Shown one piece after another: positions 8,345-16,931 of a DNA stretch of 64,000 bases (within the stretch, counting starts at the first letter, position 1; each line of letters starts with the position of its first letter). The notes under the pieces were generated by a model that did not search any database, had not been told where the DNA came from, and worked only from the letters and a program-made list of their open reading frames with translations. A program made the translations under genes and the position numbers. The stretch is from JANNAT01 sp031384605. Its GTDB lineage: Bacteria > Pseudomonadota > Alphaproteobacteria > Rhodobacterales > Rhodobacteraceae. The stretch spans positions 62,001 through 126,000 of the forward strand of contig JANNAT010000140.1 of assembly GCA_031384605.1 (NCBI GenBank), in the 5' to 3' direction.

Positions 8345-9031
8345 TTATGCCCGCAACCACGTCTCATAATCACTGACCAGCAGATGCGTTGGCGCTACAT
8401 CTTCGTCAATATCGGCAAAGCGGCCAATCGGTTCGCGGAACACATTATCTGTGACATCATCGTTCACCGTTGACACTTCGCCGATCAACACATCGCCGCC
8501 GTCGCCCCAAAACGCATGCCAATCGCCGGGCATCAGCGTTACCGATTCCCCTGGCGCAAGGCGCAGCTTTTCGCCGGGGGCATAGGCGCGCGCGATCCCG
8601 TCGCAACGCACCAACCCACCCTTGTCGGCGGCAAAGTTGCCCTGATCGTCAGACCCGTAAAGTTCCACCACCAACGTGGCCCCACCGCGGTTGATGATGT
8701 CTTCGGCCTTGATCACATGGGTGTGCATCGGGGAAAGCTGATCTTGGCGCGAGATCAACAGTTTCTCGGCATAACACATCCCGCCACCGCGCTGCAGATC
8801 GGCCAATTGCCCGTTGCGCAGGGTGAACAAAAACAACCCCATCGCATCATAGCGCTCCTGGCCGTAATCGGTGATATCCCATCCCATCCGGGCATCGACA
8901 ATGCGCTGCGCATCGGTGCGGGCGCGAAACTGATCGGGCGACCAATAGGCAAAAGGCGGCAGAACAAAGCCGTAATGGCGGATCATGTCATCCGCCGCAG
9001 CCATAATATCGTTGATGCGTGATCGTTTCAT
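8345..9031 (-). CDS. D-lyxose ketol-isomerase-like cupin protein
   Basis: The start is placed at ATG 9031 (MKRSRINDIMAAADDMI), which is where family members begin; the frame extends to an ATG at 9061 with no better ribosome-binding site. The 228-residue product has the cupin metal motif SPMHTHVIKAEDI and the later MPGDWHAFWG His. These match the bacterial D-lyxose isomerase family that interconverts D-lyxose and D-xylulose or D-mannose and D-fructose. The sugar used here is not determinable. It is followed on the same strand side by a hairpin element and a glutamine-amidotransferase gene, with no sign of a shared pathway. Confidence 0.85.
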   Translation of the reverse strand: MKRSRINDIMAAADDMIRHYGFVLPPFAYWSPDQFRARTDAQRIVDARMGWDITDYGQERYDAMGLFLFTLRNGQLADLQRGGGMCYAEKLLISRQDQLSPMHTHVIKAEDIINRGGATLVVELYGSDDQGNFAADKGGLVRCDGIARAYAPGEKLRLAPGESVTLMPGDWHAFWGDGGDVLIGEVSTVNDDVTDNVFREPIGRFADIDEDVAPTHLLVSDYETWLRA

Positions 9032-9105
9032 TCTGGCCCCAAATATCTGCTGTGCAGTCATTCTATAACGATTACGGAGATTGCCTCAAGGCCCGGAAAC
9101 GGAAT

Positions 9106-9208
9106 TAAAGCGGTTCAGGTTTGATCGGAATCGAAAATCGCTGCCTCTGGCTTCGCCCGAACGCGTTTTTCCGATAGGGCTGTTTGCGTCAAAACCTGAA
9201 CCGCTTTA
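9106..9208. repeat. Hairpin element with conserved core, copy A
   Basis: Terminal arms TAAAGCGGTTCAGGTTT (9106-9122) and its perfect complement (9192-9208) enclose about 70 bases. The core, read on the minus strand (TATCGGAAAAACGCG through GAGGCAGCGATTTTCGATTC), nearly equals the core of the element at 35602-35697, though the arms of the two differ completely. The right arm supplies the TAA stop of the downstream amidotransferase gene (9206-9208). The form suggests a small non-autonomous mobile element or extragenic palindrome; no transposase is present. Confidence 0.75.
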
Positions 9209-9964
9209 GCGCCCGGCCCAATCCTGCACTGCAGCGCCAAAGGCCGCAAACAGCGGGCGTGACACCGGATCGGCTGCGGCATTCCATTCGGGGTGCCATT
9301 GCACCGACAGGGTAAAGCCCGGCGCATCTTTGATATAGATCGCCTCTGGCGTGCCATCGGGGGCCATGCCGTCAATCACAATCCGGCAACCGGGCCGCGC
9401 GATGCCTTGGCCGTGCAGCGTGTTGGTCATCACCGACGCCGCCCCCATCAGGCGGTGAAACACCCCGCCATCGGCAAATTCCACCGCATGGCGCAGCGCG
9501 AACTGTTCTTCTAGCGTGCCATCGGGCGGCATCCGGTGATTGTCGCGCCCCGGCAAATCGCGGATTTCCGGGTAAAGCGTGCCGCCCATCGCGACATTCA
9601 CCTCTTGAAAGCCCCGGCAAATGCCAAGGAACGGCTGACCGCGATCCACACAGGCCCGGATCAGTGGCAGGGTGATGGCATCGCGGTTGCGGTCAAATGC
9701 GCCATGGGCGGGGGTTTCAGCCTCGCCGTATTCACTTGGATGCACGTTCGGCCGCCCGCCCGTCAGCAAAAATCCGTCGCAACAACCTAGCAATTCTTCC
9801 ACGGAAACATAGCGTGGATCAGACGGCACGATCATCGGCACGCAGCCCGCCACATCAGACACCGCATCAGAATTCATCTGCCCCGACGCATGCACCGCGT
9901 AGCGGTCATTCATCAGATAGGCATTACCAATGATCCCCACGATGGGGCGGCGGGTTTTGGGCAT
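9206..9964 (-). CDS. Class I glutamine amidotransferase, peptidase C26 (PuuD-like)
   Basis: The start is ATG 9964 (MPKTRRPIVGIIGNAYLMND); the frame runs 25 codons further but without family resemblance. The 252-residue product has the nucleophile elbow FLGICRGFQEVNVAMGG, LLTGGRPNVHPS, and the catalytic His in LSVQWHPEW, the signature of gamma-glutamyl-gamma-aminobutyrate hydrolases and related enzymes. Those split gamma-glutamyl bonds, for example in putrescine breakdown. No other putrescine genes are nearby, so the exact substrate is open. The stop codon lies inside the repeat element. Confidence 0.88.
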   Translation of the reverse strand: MPKTRRPIVGIIGNAYLMNDRYAVHASGQMNSDAVSDVAGCVPMIVPSDPRYVSVEELLGCCDGFLLTGGRPNVHPSEYGEAETPAHGAFDRNRDAITLPLIRACVDRGQPFLGICRGFQEVNVAMGGTLYPEIRDLPGRDNHRMPPDGTLEEQFALRHAVEFADGGVFHRLMGAASVMTNTLHGQGIARPGCRIVIDGMAPDGTPEAIYIKDAPGFTLSVQWHPEWNAAADPVSRPLFAAFGAAVQDWAGR

Positions 9965-10125
9965 CTGTCCGGTCAAACAATTGTTTTGATTATGCTCAAC
10001 ATAACACCCAAAGCGGCAAGTTGAAGGGGGACAATCCATTCTGAGGTGTGGTTTTCACCTGGTTGTGACTTGCATACCCGACAGACCGGGCCGCATATCT
10101 GGGCACACAACAATGGAGGCTGGTC

Positions 10126-10455
10126 ATGCCGCGTATATTTCTGACGATCGCCGCTGTCGGCACCGCGATTGCGCTGCCGCTGCTGGCACAAACCGCCGAT
10201 ACGGCCGCGACCACGGCCTATAAAGCCGCGATGAATTCGATGATGGGGGACATGATGATGTCCTACAGCGGCAACCCGGACGTCGATTTCATCAAAGGCA
10301 TGGTGCCGCATCATCAAGGGGCGGTCGATAACGCCCGCATCGTGCTGCAATACGGCACCGACCCTGAGGTGCGCAAATTCGCCGAAGCGGTGATTGCGGC
10401 CCAAGAGGCAGAGATCAAGTGGATGAATGAGTGGCTGGCGAAAAACGGCGGTTGA
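10126..10455 (+). CDS. DUF305 family periplasmic protein
   Basis: This is a 109-residue protein with an N-terminal signal peptide (about 20 residues, ending LLAQTADTA). It carries the DUF305 signature DFIKGMVPHHQGAVDNARIVL with paired His, followed by EVRKFAEAVIAAQEAEIKWMNEWL. An unusual Met-rich stretch MNSMMGDMMMSYSG precedes it. DUF305 proteins such as cyanobacterial CopM bind copper or other metals, and the Met and His clusters fit that, but no metal-handling gene is nearby. It is monocistronic, with a hairpin repeat downstream. Confidence 0.88.
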   Translation: MPRIFLTIAAVGTAIALPLLAQTADTAATTAYKAAMNSMMGDMMMSYSGNPDVDFIKGMVPHHQGAVDNARIVLQYGTDPEVRKFAEAVIAAQEAEIKWMNEWLAKNGG

Positions 10456-10492
10456 CGTCCGGCGTTAGGGCATAGGGCATAGGGCAGTAAAT

Positions 10493-10563
10493 GGGGGTTT
10501 CACACCCCCGTCCCTTGGCAATGCCAAGGGACTACCCCGTGGGATATTTTTGAACAGATGAAG
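10493..10563 (+). repeat. Intergenic hairpin-plus-tail repeat, copy 2
   Basis: GGGGGTTTCACACCCCC is followed by the hairpin TCCCTTGGC-AAT-GCCAAGGGA (about 10511-10531), then ACTACCCCGTGGGATATTTTT and GAACAGATGAAG. It sits just after the DUF305 gene. It is the clearest copy of the family together with 36285-36362 and may terminate transcription, since the T-run of ATATTTTT follows the stem. Confidence 0.75.
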
Positions 10564-10730
10564 CAAATTTAAGATTAATTTTAGAGAGTTGCGGCTTGGC
10601 ACGTGGGCCGTTTTGTTTTGACCTGATCCAATCTCTTGCTTTTCGGCCGAAACCGACGCGATTGGGGTTGTTGCCGTTAGGGCCCGGTTTTACACAAGGG
10701 ATAGCCCGCGACGGGCCAAGGTATTTCCGT

Positions 10731-11606
10731 GTGACAGCCGCTGTTCCCGCCCGCCCGATTGTCGGGGTTGCCTTGATGTTGGCGGCCATGGCGACATTGC
10801 CGTTTCTGGATGTGCTTGCCAAGTTTTTGGGCCAGCAAGGTGTTCCCATTCTGCAGATCGTCTGGGCGCGGGTGGCCTTTGGCGCGATCCTGACATTGCC
10901 ATTTGCAGTGCAACAGGCAGGCGCGCGCGGATTGTTGCCGCCAAATCCGCTTTTTCATCTGTTTCGTGCAGCATTTTTGATCAGCGCCACCTTCACGTTC
11001 TTTCTATCGTTGACCTATCTGCCGATTGCCGATGCGCTGGCGTTGTTTTTCGTGCAGCCGCTGATCGTGACAATCTTGTCGGCACTGGTGTTGCGCGAAC
11101 ACGTGGGCCCGCGCCGCTGGGCGGCCGTTGCGGTGGGTTTCATCGGCACGTTGATCATCATTCGCCCCGGTTTTGTCGATGTGAACCCCGGCAGCCTGTT
11201 GGCGCTGGCTGCCGGGACGTTCCTTGGCATCTACTTTGTGATGAGCGCAAAGATCGCGTCCCAAGCGCCGCCAATGGTGATTACGTTTCAAACCAATATC
11301 GTCGGAACCGCGCTGATTTCCGGTGCAATGCCCTTTGTCTGGATCGCCCCAAGCCCCGCGCACTGGGCGATGTTTGTCGGATTGGGACTGATCGCCAATT
11401 TGGGGCATTTTTTGATCTTAAGCGCCTATCGGCGGGCCGAAGCATCGTTGCTGGCCCCACTGGCCTATACCGAAATGATCGGGGCCACGGCGGTTGGCTG
11501 GTGGTTTTTCGATGACTTTCCAGATGGTTGGACGTTTTTTGGGGTGGGCATCCTGATCGGTTGCGCGATTTACATCTCGGTGCGCGAGCGTCAAAAACGG
11601 GTCTAA
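10731..11606 (+). CDS. EamA/DMT family transporter
   Basis: The 291-residue inner-membrane protein has ten predicted helices in two EamA repeats, for example VALMLAAMATLPFLDVLAKF, LPIADALALFFVQPLIV and FLILSAYRRAEASLLAPL. The start is GTG 10731, with AAGG about 9 bases upstream; the frame is open to 10596, but that stretch is polar and Pro-rich and unlike the family. The substrate is unknown: relatives export amino acids or other small metabolites. Its stop overlaps by three bases with that of the convergent aminotransferase gene. Confidence 0.9.
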   Translation: MTAAVPARPIVGVALMLAAMATLPFLDVLAKFLGQQGVPILQIVWARVAFGAILTLPFAVQQAGARGLLPPNPLFHLFRAAFLISATFTFFLSLTYLPIADALALFFVQPLIVTILSALVLREHVGPRRWAAVAVGFIGTLIIIRPGFVDVNPGSLLALAAGTFLGIYFVMSAKIASQAPPMVITFQTNIVGTALISGAMPFVWIAPSPAHWAMFVGLGLIANLGHFLILSAYRRAEASLLAPLAYTEMIGATAVGWWFFDDFPDGWTFFGVGILIGCAIYISVRERQKRV

Positions 11607-12811
11607 GCGCCCGCCCCTATCGCCACGACGCCCGCCGCAGCCGCCAGTGCGCCCGGCCCATGCGGGATGCCAAGCGCGATCATCCCGGCTTCCATCACCG
11701 CCAAGGCACCCAATGTCATATGGGCATTCACATGACCCATATGGGCGACGCGCAAAAAGCCGTGATAGGCGGGATCAGACGGGGCGGCCATGCCAAGGCC
11801 AATGCCAAGCGTCACACCGGCGCGGGTTTCACACCAGGTTCGCAACCGGGTGGCATCGGGTGCGCCAAACCGGGCGGCGGTTACCGATCGGCCCCGGTTT
11901 GCAGGATCGCTGACGTTCAGGCCAATTGCAGGGTTGCCCGTAGACCAGCAATCAAACGCCGCCCAAACCGCGCGGGCCAACACATCATGGCGCGCCCAAA
12001 CCTGCGGCAGGCCTTCTTCGGCGATCATATCCAACGCCTCGCGCAGGCCATACAAATGATGGGTGGGGGCGGTGCCTGCCCAATATTGCCAGAACTCTGA
12101 CGCAGTGCTGCGCGGCCCCCAATCCCAATAGGGCGTGCGCAGATCGGCAGATATGGTGGCAGCGATGGCTTTGTCGGAAAACCACAAGAACCCCATGCCG
12201 GGGGGCGTCATCAGGCCCTTTTGGCTGGCGGCTACCGTCACATCAACACCCCAGGCATCCATGTAAAACTCATCGCAACCAAGACTGGCCACACAATCCA
12301 CCGCCAACAGCGCCGGATGATTTGCTGCATCTATCGCCGCGCGCAGGCCTTTGATATCAGAGCGTATTGTAGACGCGGTATCGACTTGGGTCACCAGAAC
12401 CGATTTGATTTTACGCGCGGTATCCGCGCGCAAAGTCTGTTCAACCAGATCAAGATCCAACGGCGCGGATTTACCGAAATCCAACAATTGCACGTCCACC
12501 CCCATGCCGCGCGCCGAATTGGCCCAGCTTAGGCCAAACTGCCCGGTGGCCAGCACCAGCGCGCTGTCACCTCGGGAAAACAGGTTGGCATTTGCCGCCT
12601 CCCATGCCGCATGGCCGTTGCCGATATAGGCGGCAACATGCTGCGAGGTCTGGGCCACGTTACGCAAATCGGGCCACAACGATTGCGCCAGGTCATGCAG
12701 CGCCCCTTCGTAGATATTTGGCGATCCGCGGTGCATGGCCGCCAGCACGCGGTCGGGCATCACCGACGGGCCGGGAATTGCAAGATAGGGGCGGCCGTGC
12801 GCTAGGGTCAT
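11603..12811 (-). CDS. Class V aminotransferase, serine-glyoxylate / alanine-glyoxylate type
   Basis: The 402-residue PLP enzyme shows IPGPSVMPDRVLAAMHRGSP at the N-terminus, TQVDTASTIRSDIKGLR, the VDCVASLGCDEF segment and the cofactor lysine in AASQKGLMTPPG (Lys198). These are hallmarks of the serine-glyoxylate aminotransferase group, which moves an amino group from serine or alanine to glyoxylate in the serine cycle or photorespiration-like salvage. The C-terminus ends in an Ala/Gly-rich run. No serine-cycle neighbour is present, so substrate assignment is by family only. Confidence 0.87.
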   Translation of the reverse strand: MTLAHGRPYLAIPGPSVMPDRVLAAMHRGSPNIYEGALHDLAQSLWPDLRNVAQTSQHVAAYIGNGHAAWEAANANLFSRGDSALVLATGQFGLSWANSARGMGVDVQLLDFGKSAPLDLDLVEQTLRADTARKIKSVLVTQVDTASTIRSDIKGLRAAIDAANHPALLAVDCVASLGCDEFYMDAWGVDVTVAASQKGLMTPPGMGFLWFSDKAIAATISADLRTPYWDWGPRSTASEFWQYWAGTAPTHHLYGLREALDMIAEEGLPQVWARHDVLARAVWAAFDCWSTGNPAIGLNVSDPANRGRSVTAARFGAPDATRLRTWCETRAGVTLGIGLGMAAPSDPAYHGFLRVAHMGHVNAHMTLGALAVMEAGMIALGIPHGPGALAAAAGVVAIGAGA

Positions 12812-12964
12812 CGCTGTCTCCGTTCGGGCTCACCCATGCGTATGTCGGCCCAAATGCCGCGTCAATGCGCCGTGATGACCGCACCTTGCCCGACCACCAC
12901 CTTGCCACGGCCGCCGCCCCAAGCTAGACCGATATGCCATGCCATTCCTGCACAAAGGCCCGTT

Positions 12965-14713
12965 GTGACAGATCCCGCCATTCGCCCTAAAAGCCTGTTT
13001 CGGCGGTTGTGGACCGGCTATTTGCGCGGGCAAACCCCGATGCTGTGTCTGGCCTTTGGCCTGATGGTGATCGAGGGTGCGGCGCTGGGGGGATTGTCCT
13101 ATCTGCTAAAGCCGCTTTTCGACGTGGTGTTTACCCCCGGCGGCCAAACAGCGCTGTTCACGGTTGGGCTTGGGATCCTTGCCTTGTTCGTTGTGCGCGG
13201 GATTTGTGTCGTGGCATCGCGCACTCTGATTTCGTCGATCTCCCAAGCCGTTTCCGCCGCGATGCAGATCACTCTTTTGCGCCATGTGCTGACGCTGGAT
13301 TCTGCGTTCTTTCAGACCCATTCACCCGGCGTTTTGATTGAACGGGTGCAGGGCGATACATTGGCCGTGCAGGGCATCTGGACGTCGCTGTTAACCGGGG
13401 TGGCCCGCGATGCGCTGGGGCTGATGCTGTTGATGGCGGTGGCGATTTCGATTGATCCTTACTGGACGCTATATGCCCTGATCGGCGCGCCTTTGCTGAT
13501 TTTGCCAGCGTCTTTGGTGCAGCGTTATGTGCGGCGCAAGGCCAACCATCTGCGCGATCAGGCGGGCCAACGCGCCACCCGGCTGGATGAGATTTTTCAT
13601 GGCATTCAGGCGGTAAAGCTGAACCGCATGGAAGATTATCAGACCGGGCGCTTTCGGTCGGTGCTGCAGGCGATCAGCCGTGCCGAAGTGAAATCGGTGA
13701 TGGGGCGCAATCTGATGCCCGGTATGATTGACGTGGTCACCGGGATCGGTTTCTTCGCTGTGCTGGTGATGGCGGGGGATGAAATTGCCAGCGGCGCGCG
13801 CAGCATTGGCGATTTCATGTCGTTTTTTACCGCGATGGCGCTGACATTTCAGCCGTTGCGACGGTTGGGCGAAATGTCGGGCACCTGGCAGATCGCCGCC
13901 GCCAGTCTGCAGCGGATTTATGCTTTGTTTGATACCGCGCCCGCCCGCAGCCGCCCTAACATCAGCGCGGCCCTGCCCGCCCCCGGCGCGCCCGAGATTG
14001 TGTTTGCGGGCGTAGAGTTTGCCCATGGCGATCAGCCGGTTTTGCGCGGGCTGTCTTTTACTGCCTGTGCCGGGCAAACTACGGCTTTGGTTGGCGCATC
14101 GGGGGCGGGCAAATCAACGGTCTTTCACTTGCTGACGGGCCTTTTGGACCCCGATGCAGGCCAGATCACCATCGGCGGCATTGATGTGTCACACCTGGCG
14201 CTGGCCGATCAGCGCAGCCTGTTTGCCACCGTCACCCAAGATGCCGCTTTGTTCGATGAAACCTTGCGCGAAAATGTGACACTGGGGCGCGATGGCCTTG
14301 ATGCCAATCGGCTGGACACTGCGCTGCGCGCCGCCCATGTCACCGATTTTGTTGCAGCCCTGTCGGACGGATTGAACTCGCCCGTAGGTCCGCGCGGATC
14401 GGGCTTGTCGGGCGGGCAACGGCAACGGGTGGCGATTGCCCGCGCGCTGGTGCAAGATGCCGCAGTGCTGCTGCTGGACGAGGCAACCTCGGCTTTGGAT
14501 GCGCAATCAGAGGCGGCGGTTGCGGCGGCGCTGGCGCTGGGGGGGACGGGGCGCACGACGCTGGTGATCGCCCACAGGCTTGCCACCGTGCGCGACGCGG
14601 GTAAGATCATCGTGATGGACCGTGGCCGCGTGGCGGAACAAGGCACCCATGACGATCTGTTGGCGCGCTGCGGGCTTTACGCCGGGTTATATGCTTTGCA
14701 ATTCAAGGATTGA
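12965..14713 (+). CDS. MsbA-like ABC exporter (membrane and ATPase domains fused)
   Basis: The start is GTG 12965 (VTDPAIRPKSLFRRLWTGYL), with AAAGG at good spacing; the frame is open to 12836. The 582-residue half-transporter has six membrane helices in the first 320 residues, then an ATPase domain with Walker A GASGAGKST (residues 377-385), the signature LSGGQRQR and Walker B VLLLDEATSALD. Its nearest relatives move lipid A or other lipids across the inner membrane as homodimers. Its TGA overlaps the ATG of the next gene, so the two are translationally coupled. Confidence 0.88.
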   Translation: MTDPAIRPKSLFRRLWTGYLRGQTPMLCLAFGLMVIEGAALGGLSYLLKPLFDVVFTPGGQTALFTVGLGILALFVVRGICVVASRTLISSISQAVSAAMQITLLRHVLTLDSAFFQTHSPGVLIERVQGDTLAVQGIWTSLLTGVARDALGLMLLMAVAISIDPYWTLYALIGAPLLILPASLVQRYVRRKANHLRDQAGQRATRLDEIFHGIQAVKLNRMEDYQTGRFRSVLQAISRAEVKSVMGRNLMPGMIDVVTGIGFFAVLVMAGDEIASGARSIGDFMSFFTAMALTFQPLRRLGEMSGTWQIAAASLQRIYALFDTAPARSRPNISAALPAPGAPEIVFAGVEFAHGDQPVLRGLSFTACAGQTTALVGASGAGKSTVFHLLTGLLDPDAGQITIGGIDVSHLALADQRSLFATVTQDAALFDETLRENVTLGRDGLDANRLDTALRAAHVTDFVAALSDGLNSPVGPRGSGLSGGQRQRVAIARALVQDAAVLLLDEATSALDAQSEAAVAAALALGGTGRTTLVIAHRLATVRDAGKIIVMDRGRVAEQGTHDDLLARCGLYAGLYALQFKD

Positions 14714-15474
14714 TGGATTTGTCATCAGCTGAAACAGCCACAGACCGCAAAGTGTTCCAGATCACCGGGGCCGATGCGCTGACGTTTTTGCAAGGCATGG
14801 TCAGCAATGACGTGCTGCCCTTGGCGCGTGGCGATGGCATTGTCTGGGCGGCCTTGCTGACACCGCAGGGCAAATATCTGGCCGATTTCTTTGTGGTGGC
14901 GACGCAGGGTTTGCTGCTGTTGGATATCAAGGCCAGCATCGCTGAAGCGACAGTAAAGCGGCTGTCGATGTATCGCCTGCGGGCCGATGTGCAGATCGTG
15001 ACAAGTGATCTGGCCATCGCGCGCGGGTTGGGTGTGCCTCCCGTAGGCGCGCTGGCGGACCCGCGGCATGCGGCGTTGGGTTGGCGTGGATATGGCGTCG
15101 CGGGCGGGCCGGGATCGGTTGACTGGGACGCCATTCGCGTCGCGCAATGCATCCCCGAAACCGGCATCGAGTTGATTGCCGACGACAGTTATCTGCTCGA
15201 ATCCGGGTTTGAACGACTGCACGGCGTTGATTTCCGCAAAGGCTGTTATGTGGGCCAAGAAGTTACCGCGCGGATGAAGCACAAGACCGAATTGCGCAAA
15301 GGATTGGCGCGGGTGTCGGTGACGGGTGCCGCCGTAGTGGGCACCGAGATTTTGGCCGGGGGAAAAGTGGTGGGGCGGCTGTTTACCCAAAGCGGTGGCT
15401 ATGGCATCGCTTATCTGCGGTTTGATCAGGCCGTGGGGGCGATGCGGGCGGGCGATGCGGTGGTGGCCCTATAG
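14713..15474 (+). CDS. ygfZ: YgfZ/GcvT-like folate-binding protein
   Basis: The start chosen is ATG 14713, which overlaps the exporter's TGA and follows AAGGA; a TTG one codon upstream is in frame. The 253-residue protein has the diagnostic motif KGCYVGQEVTAR, with Cys178, that defines the YgfZ family. These proteins bind tetrahydrofolate and support assembly or repair of certain iron-sulfur enzymes, including the tRNA-modifying MiaB. Length is shorter than enteric YgfZ (326) but typical of alphaproteobacteria. Confidence 0.92.
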   Translation: MDLSSAETATDRKVFQITGADALTFLQGMVSNDVLPLARGDGIVWAALLTPQGKYLADFFVVATQGLLLLDIKASIAEATVKRLSMYRLRADVQIVTSDLAIARGLGVPPVGALADPRHAALGWRGYGVAGGPGSVDWDAIRVAQCIPETGIELIADDSYLLESGFERLHGVDFRKGCYVGQEVTARMKHKTELRKGLARVSVTGAAVVGTEILAGGKVVGRLFTQSGGYGIAYLRFDQAVGAMRAGDAVVAL

Positions 15475-15541
15475 AAAAACCCGCCGACCGGCGGGTTAAA
15501 AATTCGTTCGAACGAATTTGCAAATTTTTTCGAAAAAATTT
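15475..15541. terminator. Terminator hairpin plus two perfect palindromes between ygfZ and efp
   Basis: A hairpin AACCCGCC-GACC-GGCGGGTT (15478-15497) is followed on the minus strand by TTTTT, so it can terminate efp. Two further perfect 20-base palindromes follow: 15500-15519 centred on TTC|GAA, and 15522-15541 centred on TTTC|GAAA with six-base T and A runs. The genes are convergent, so the block separates both transcripts. Confidence 0.75.
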
Positions 15542-15549
15542 GGGGCTTG

Positions 15550-16113
15550 TTACGCCCGTTCGGAATATTCCATCAACTCGGTATGCACGATGATGACCTC
15601 ATCCGAGTTGATGAACGGCGGCACCATAATGCGCACGCCATTGTCCAGTATCGCCGGTTTGTAAGACTTCGACGCGGTCTGACCATTCTGCACCGGTTCA
15701 GTTTCCACAACGCGGCAAGTTACTTTCTGCGGAATCGTCACGTTCAGCGGCTCTTCGCCGAAATACTGCACCGACACCATCATACCATCTTGCAAGAACG
15801 GACGGCGATCGCCCAACAGGTCGGCGTCCAATTCGATCTGTTCATAGGTTTCATTGTCCATGAACACCAAACGCCCATCAGTTTCATACAAGAACTGCTG
15901 GTCTTTGATTTCCAGCTCGACCCGTTCAACCTTGTCTTCCGAGCGGAATCGTTCGTTCAACTTGCGACCGTCACGCAGGTTTTTCAACTCAACCTGCGCG
16001 AAAGCCCCGCCTTTGCCGGGCTTGACGTGATTGACCTTGACCGAGGCCCAAAGCCCCCCGTCATGTTCAATAATCGCACCGGGGCGAATTTCGTTTCCGT
16101 TTATCTTGGGCAT
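15550..16113 (-). CDS. efp: Translation elongation factor P
   Basis: The 187-residue protein starts at ATG 16113 (MPKINGNEIRPGAIIEH). EF-P relieves ribosome stalling at polyproline stretches. The conserved loop is KPGKGGAF with the modifiable Lys34, followed by VELKNLRDGRKLNERFRS in domain I; domain III ends with NSDEVIIVHTELMEYSERA. Length and order are standard. No modification gene (epmA or epmB) is in the window. Upstream codons up to 16149 are in frame but not family-like. Confidence 0.97.
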   Translation of the reverse strand: MPKINGNEIRPGAIIEHDGGLWASVKVNHVKPGKGGAFAQVELKNLRDGRKLNERFRSEDKVERVELEIKDQQFLYETDGRLVFMDNETYEQIELDADLLGDRRPFLQDGMMVSVQYFGEEPLNVTIPQKVTCRVVETEPVQNGQTASKSYKPAILDNGVRIMVPPFINSDEVIIVHTELMEYSERA

Positions 16114-16327
16114 TGTGGCAAAACCTTGGCAAAAGGTTGAAGAGATCAAGGTGCGTTCTATATATAGGTAAGCCGTTTGCTACAAGCCGACTAAATACAG
16201 TGTTGGGAATTTGCAGTTATGCGCTATACGCATGGCTGTTAGTCGAAAGATAACACCCCGAATCGCCGTAAAGCCGTTACAAGCGCGTAACATAGTAAAG
16301 ACAAGAGCAATAAAAAAGGACGATGTG

Positions 16328-16654
16328 ATGTTCGATTCGATAGACAGCACAGCCTTCAACTTTGAACAAGGCCAGCGCGCGCGCAAATTGTTTGCGGCGG
16401 TGGTTCTGGCTGCGTTGGATGATGCAATTGCAGATGACAAGAAATATGGCAACGGTCCTGACCAGATCGCCCGCTGGGCCCGCTCTCGCGATGGCCGCGA
16501 GGTGCTGTCTTGTTCCGGGATTGACCCGAACGAACGTGTGGTCAAAGGGCTGATGGAATTTGTATCCAAGGGCATCCGCACATCGGTGGCGCTGTCACGC
16601 GAAGAAAGCGAACGTCGCCACGCGATGGAATTGGAACAGGCAGAAGCCGCGTAA
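16328..16654 (+). CDS. Small conserved protein (possibly DUF6280)
   Basis: The start is ATG 16328 (MFDSIDSTAFNFEQGQRARK), preceded by AAGGA; the frame is open to 16211, but those residues are very basic and lack a ribosome-binding site. The 108-residue product is soluble, mostly helical, with WARSRDGREVLSCSGIDPNERVVKGLMEF in the middle and a charged helix at the end. I recognise it as a small protein conserved in Rhodobacterales, and the DUF6280 label is from memory. Function is unknown. A strong terminator follows. Confidence 0.75.
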   Translation: MFDSIDSTAFNFEQGQRARKLFAAVVLAALDDAIADDKKYGNGPDQIARWARSRDGREVLSCSGIDPNERVVKGLMEFVSKGIRTSVALSREESERRHAMELEQAEAA

Positions 16655-16673
16655 TCTGGCGGTAGCAGATACG

Positions 16674-16702
16674 AAAAAAACGCGCCCGGCCGGGCGCGTT
16701 TT
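16674..16702. terminator. Bidirectional intrinsic terminator
   Basis: A perfect 18-base palindrome CGCGCCCGGCCGGGCGCG (16681-16698) is preceded by seven A and followed by four T, so it can stop transcripts from either side. It ends the small gene before it. Confidence 0.85.
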
Positions 16703-16727
16703 GCATTTGGGCAGCACTGCAGCCGCT

Positions 16728-16931
16728 AAAGCACTTTGCGTTTAACTTGAATCACAACTCAGCCTTAGAGTGTGTTGCGTTTAATCGGGTTCACCTGACT
16801 AAATGCAACACGCAACATCCACAGGCCCGTCCTGTCTTGGATTTCGGTCAATCTGAATCAGATTGACCGAAATCCGCTCTAGAACTGGCTGAATTGCGAT
16901 ATTTCTTGCGTCAGATAAAACGCAAAGTGCT
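16728..16931. repeat. Composite inverted-repeat element
   Basis: Four pairings lie in 204 bases. Outer arms are AGCACTTTGCGTTT (16730-16743) and its complement (16918-16931). Inside are GTGTTGCGTTTA (16772-16783) against 16800-16811 with one mismatch, ACAGG/CCTGT (16821-16835), and a perfect 18-base stem GGATTTCGGTCAATCTGA (16839-16856) against 16858-16875 with one central base. The right end abuts the stop codon of the PopZ-like gene. It looks like a MITE-type or nested extragenic palindrome; there is no coding capacity. Confidence 0.7.

Noticed and set aside
10596..10730. N-terminal extension of the EamA transporter
   Set aside because: The 45 extra residues are polar and Pro-rich, and a GTG with a ribosome-binding site sits at the start of the first membrane helix region.
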